Shown: piece by piece, positions 61,803 through 64,000 of the stretch
How positions within the stretch are numbered: the stretch's first letter is position 1
How the letters are laid out: every line of letters begins with the position of its first letter
Origin: Anderseniella sp963698275
Lineage (GTDB): Bacteria; Pseudomonadota; Alphaproteobacteria; Rhizobiales; Aestuariivirgaceae
NCBI GenBank assembly: GCA_963698275.1
Contig: CAVOQE010000004.1
Span: forward strand, 434,001 to 498,000
Length of the DNA: 64,000 nucleotides
Reading direction: 5' to 3'
The notes under the pieces: generated by a model
The model's database searches: none
Told to the model about the DNA's origin: nothing
What the model saw: the letters and a program-made list of their open reading frames with translations, nothing else
Program-made: the position numbers and the translations under genes

Positions 61803-64000
61803 CTACTGGGAGTCCAGCATTCTCGACACCATTTCCAGCGTATCGGCTGACAGGTTGTCCTTGTCACGGATGATGCCGAGTGCTGCGCGGGCCCTGTCCT
61901 GCCGGACCTGATCCATCAACTGATAGGACCGGAATGCAGATACCATCCGGGCTGCCACTTGCGGATTGCGTTCATCCAGCGCCATGACCACTTCAGCCAC
62001 AAGGTCATAGCCTGCGCCTGACGCATTGTTGAAACCGGTCTGGTTCATGCCGGCAAATGTGCCGATCAGCGCCCGGACCCGGTTCGGACGATTGATGCTG
62101 AAGTCATCGTGCTTCATCAACTGCCGTATATGAGCGGCAGTGTCCGGGCCTGTGCGCATGGCATGCAGGGAAAACCATTTGTCGACAATCAGGTGGTCCT
62201 TGGCGAACCGCTCGTGAAACGTGTCGAGCGCCTGGTCCCGTTCCGCCACTTCCAGACCGGCGAGTACATTCAGTGGTCCCATCATGTCGGACATGTGCCG
62301 GGCGGTCTTGAACCGGCTCAGTGCCTTGGCTGCGGTCTCAGCCGGTCTTGCAGCAGCCAGCAGGGACAATGCCGCATAGGCCAAAGCCCGCTGCCCGGCA
62401 GCTTGCGCACTTGCCGAATAATCACCGGCAGGCAGGTCATCAGCCAGGCGTTCAAGTTGCTCCGCCAGCCTGGTACCGACAGTTCTGCGGACCTGATCTC
62501 GTGCGGTTTGAATCAGGTCCGGATTGACATTGCGGCCCAGCATGTTGGCAATGTCTGCCTCACTTGGCAGTGCAAGCATCTGGGCCTTGAAGGCCGGCTC
62601 CAGTTCCCGTGAGGCCAAAACGTCGGCCAGTGCATCGCCATAGTCATCAATCACATCCGGTTCGTCGCCGTCCTTGATTGTGCGCATTGCCGACATGATA
62701 ATCGACCGTGACAGAGTCTGGCCTGATTCCCAGCGATTGAACGCATCGCGGTCGTTGGCCATCAGGAACAGCAACTCGTCGTCGCGTTGCCCGGTTGTCA
62801 GATTGATCGGGGCGGAAAACCCGCGATTGATTGACAGTACCGGACGATCTGTAATGCCGGTGAAGGTCCAGCTTTGCCTGGCCGAGCGCATTTCCAGAAT
62901 ACCGCTGTCGATGCGCCTGCCGTCATCCAGAACCAGATCCATGTCAGTGCCATCCGGCCCGATCAGGCCGGTTGCAAGGGGTATGTGCATGTCCGGCTTT
63001 TCGGCCTGGCCCGGGGTTGGAGCAAGTGATTGGCTGACGGTCAGCGTGGCGCTGGCTGCTGCCTGGTCCCAGTCGAGCCGGGCATTCACGGACGGCGTGC
63101 CAGCATGATTGTACCAGTTGAAAAACTGCGCCAGGTCCTGGCCTGATGCTTCTTCCATGCAGGCTGCGAAATCTTCCACGGTGGCTGCGTCACCATCATG
63201 CCTGTCAAAGTAGATATTCAGCGCTTTTGCGAACTTTTCCGCGCCCAACAGCGTCTTGAACATGCGCACCACTTCGGCGCCTTTTTCATACACCGTGGCA
63301 GTATAGAAATTGTTGATCTCGATGTAGGACTGGGGCCTGACCGGGTGTGCCAGTGGCCCGGCGTCTTCGGGAAACTGATGCGATCTCAAGGTGCGCACAT
63401 CCTGGATGCGCTTGACCGCGCGCGAACGCATGTCGGAGGTGAACTCCTGGTCGCGGAAAACCGTCAGGCCTTCCTTGAGGCACAACTGGAACCAGTCGCG
63501 GCAGGTAATCCGGTTGCCGGTCCAGTTGTGAAAATACTCATGCGCGATGATCGCTTCGATGTTGACATAGTCCTGGTCGGTGGCGGTGTCGGCGCGCGCC
63601 AGTATGTATTTGTCGTTGAAAACGTTGAGACCCTTGTTCTCCATCGCGCCCATATTGAAGTCCGACACCGCAACGATCATGAAAATATCCAGGTCATATT
63701 CCCGGCCAAACGCGGTTTCGTCCCATCGCATCGACGCCTTGAGGCTTTCCATCGCCCAGTCGCAGCGGTCCTGCTTGCCCTGTTCAACATAAATCCGCAG
63801 TTCCACCTTGCGCCCTGACAGGGTGGTGAAATGATCGGTGACGCAAGCCAGGTCACCTGCAACCAGGGCAAACAGATAGGCAGGTTTCGGCCACGGGTCC
63901 TGCCAGACCGCAAAATGGCGGCCACCGGCCAGGTCTCCGGTCTCAACCGGATTGCCGTTGGCCAACAGCACCGGGACGCTTTCCCGGTCAGCTTCAACAC
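61803..64000 (-). CDS. pepN: Aminopeptidase N (partial, start beyond window)
   Basis: This zinc metallopeptidase removes N-terminal residues from peptides. About 732 residues are visible, running off the window edge. The substrate motif Gly-Ala-Met-Glu-Asn and the zinc site 'HEYFHNWTGN' with a downstream Glu in 'KEGLTVFRDQEF' are present, followed by the C-terminal domain typical of the gamma- and alphaproteobacterial PepN (M1, alanyl) group. Full family length is about 870-880 residues, so roughly 140 are missing. Confidence 0.95.
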   Translation of the reverse strand, partial: VEADRESVPVLLANGNPVETGDLAGGRHFAVWQDPWPKPAYLFALVAGDLACVTDHFTTLSGRKVELRIYVEQGKQDRCDWAMESLKASMRWDETAFGREYDLDIFMIVAVSDFNMGAMENKGLNVFNDKYILARADTATDQDYVNIEAIIAHEYFHNWTGNRITCRDWFQLCLKEGLTVFRDQEFTSDMRSRAVKRIQDVRTLRSHQFPEDAGPLAHPVRPQSYIEINNFYTATVYEKGAEVVRMFKTLLGAEKFAKALNIYFDRHDGDAATVEDFAACMEEASGQDLAQFFNWYNHAGTPSVNARLDWDQAAASATLTVSQSLAPTPGQAEKPDMHIPLATGLIGPDGTDMDLVLDDGRRIDSGILEMRSARQSWTFTGITDRPVLSINRGFSAPINLTTGQRDDELLFLMANDRDAFNRWESGQTLSRSIIMSAMRTIKDGDEPDVIDDYGDALADVLASRELEPAFKAQMLALPSEADIANMLGRNVNPDLIQTARDQVRRTVGTRLAEQLERLADDLPAGDYSASAQAAGQRALAYAALSLLAAARPAETAAKALSRFKTARHMSDMMGPLNVLAGLEVAERDQALDTFHERFAKDHLIVDKWFSLHAMRTGPDTAAHIRQLMKHDDFSINRPNRVRALIGTFAGMNQTGFNNASGAGYDLVAEVVMALDERNPQVAARMVSAFRSYQLMDQVRQDRARAALGIIRDKDNLSADTLEMVSRMLDSQ

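Noticed and set aside
1..64000. CRISPR arrays, tRNA, rRNA, prophage or transposase genes
   Set aside because: No regularly spaced repeats, no cloverleaf-like sequence and no such protein motifs were found on reading.

Overview
This 64 kb window looks like a chromosomal stretch from an alphaproteobacterium of the Hyphomicrobiales (Rhizobiales). The evidence is the gene content: a MucR/Ros zinc-finger regulator, DUF2336, DUF1491, DUF5330 and DUF1214/DUF1254 proteins, heterotetrameric sarcosine oxidase, the order ccmIEFH-degP-response regulator-kinase-glnE, and a PleC/PdhS-type sensor kinase. Base composition is fairly GC-rich over most of the window, with AT-rich islands around 17.2-18.4 kb and 22.96-23.2 kb. 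I see no rRNA, tRNA, CRISPR array, prophage or transposase gene.

Layout. 0-5.8 kb: end of a membrane protein, a Rieske oxygenase with a coupled 77-aa protein, an L,D-transpeptidase/thioredoxin-fold pair, a truncated EamA transporter beside a GFA-family gene and a divergent Lrp regulator, and a DUF1801 gene. 5.8-10.7 kb: methylmalonyl-CoA mutase small and large subunits with a coupled RidA gene, preceded by a small broken gene. 10.8-16.7 kb: HerA-like ATPase, RibB with an N-terminal HTH, EamA transporter, superoxide dismutase, glutaryl-CoA dehydrogenase. 16.8-21.5 kb: DUF1294, a decayed AT-rich orphan gene, a ruined HigBA module that keeps a consensus promoter and operator, oligopeptidase B, MsrB and MaoC. 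21.6-28.8 kb: DUF2336, MucR, PAS-like protein, SufE, DUF5330, a peptidoglycan-binding protein, DUF1491, a tiny gene, DUF1254/DUF1214. 28.9-38.6 kb: PBP1A, YcgN, nitroreductase, a secreted protein followed by a FeuPQ-like two-component system, a GlxA-type AraC regulator, a MetF-like reductase and Ddl. 38.6-43.9 kb: soxBDAG. 44.1-56.4 kb: cytochrome c maturation (ccmIEFH), hydrolase-OsmC fusion, DegP, a two-component system and GlnE. 56.5-64 kb: EF-hand protein, ECF sigma factor, membrane protein and CnrX/ZraP-like sensor, then a 317-bp inverted-repeat element, a PAS sensor kinase and aminopeptidase N (cut by the window edge).

How genes work together. The Rieske oxygenase, the GlxA-type regulator, the MetF-like enzyme and sarcosine oxidase fit stepwise N-demethylation of quaternary or methylated amines, with methyl groups passing to tetrahydrofolate; this is inference, because the loci are scattered. 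The ccm-degP-two-component block is an envelope and haem-delivery neighbourhood. The EF-hand/sigma/membrane/sensor quartet is a self-contained envelope-sensing module and is the best candidate for an under-described system here.

A striking feature is the number of single-base lesions. Six conserved genes each carry one extra base in a two- or three-base run: GFA, mutase large subunit, a small DUF gene, oligopeptidase B, msrB and the kinase after degP. That uniform signature suggests assembly or sequencing insertions as much as biology. By contrast, the HigBA locus (nonsense plus deletion) and the orphan gene beside it (two opposite shifts) look truly decayed. Repeats found by eye include a three-copy intergenic palindrome family, a 51-bp near-perfect palindrome, a 16-bp-stem hairpin inside the sigma-factor gene, and the 58.7-59.0 kb inverted-repeat element.
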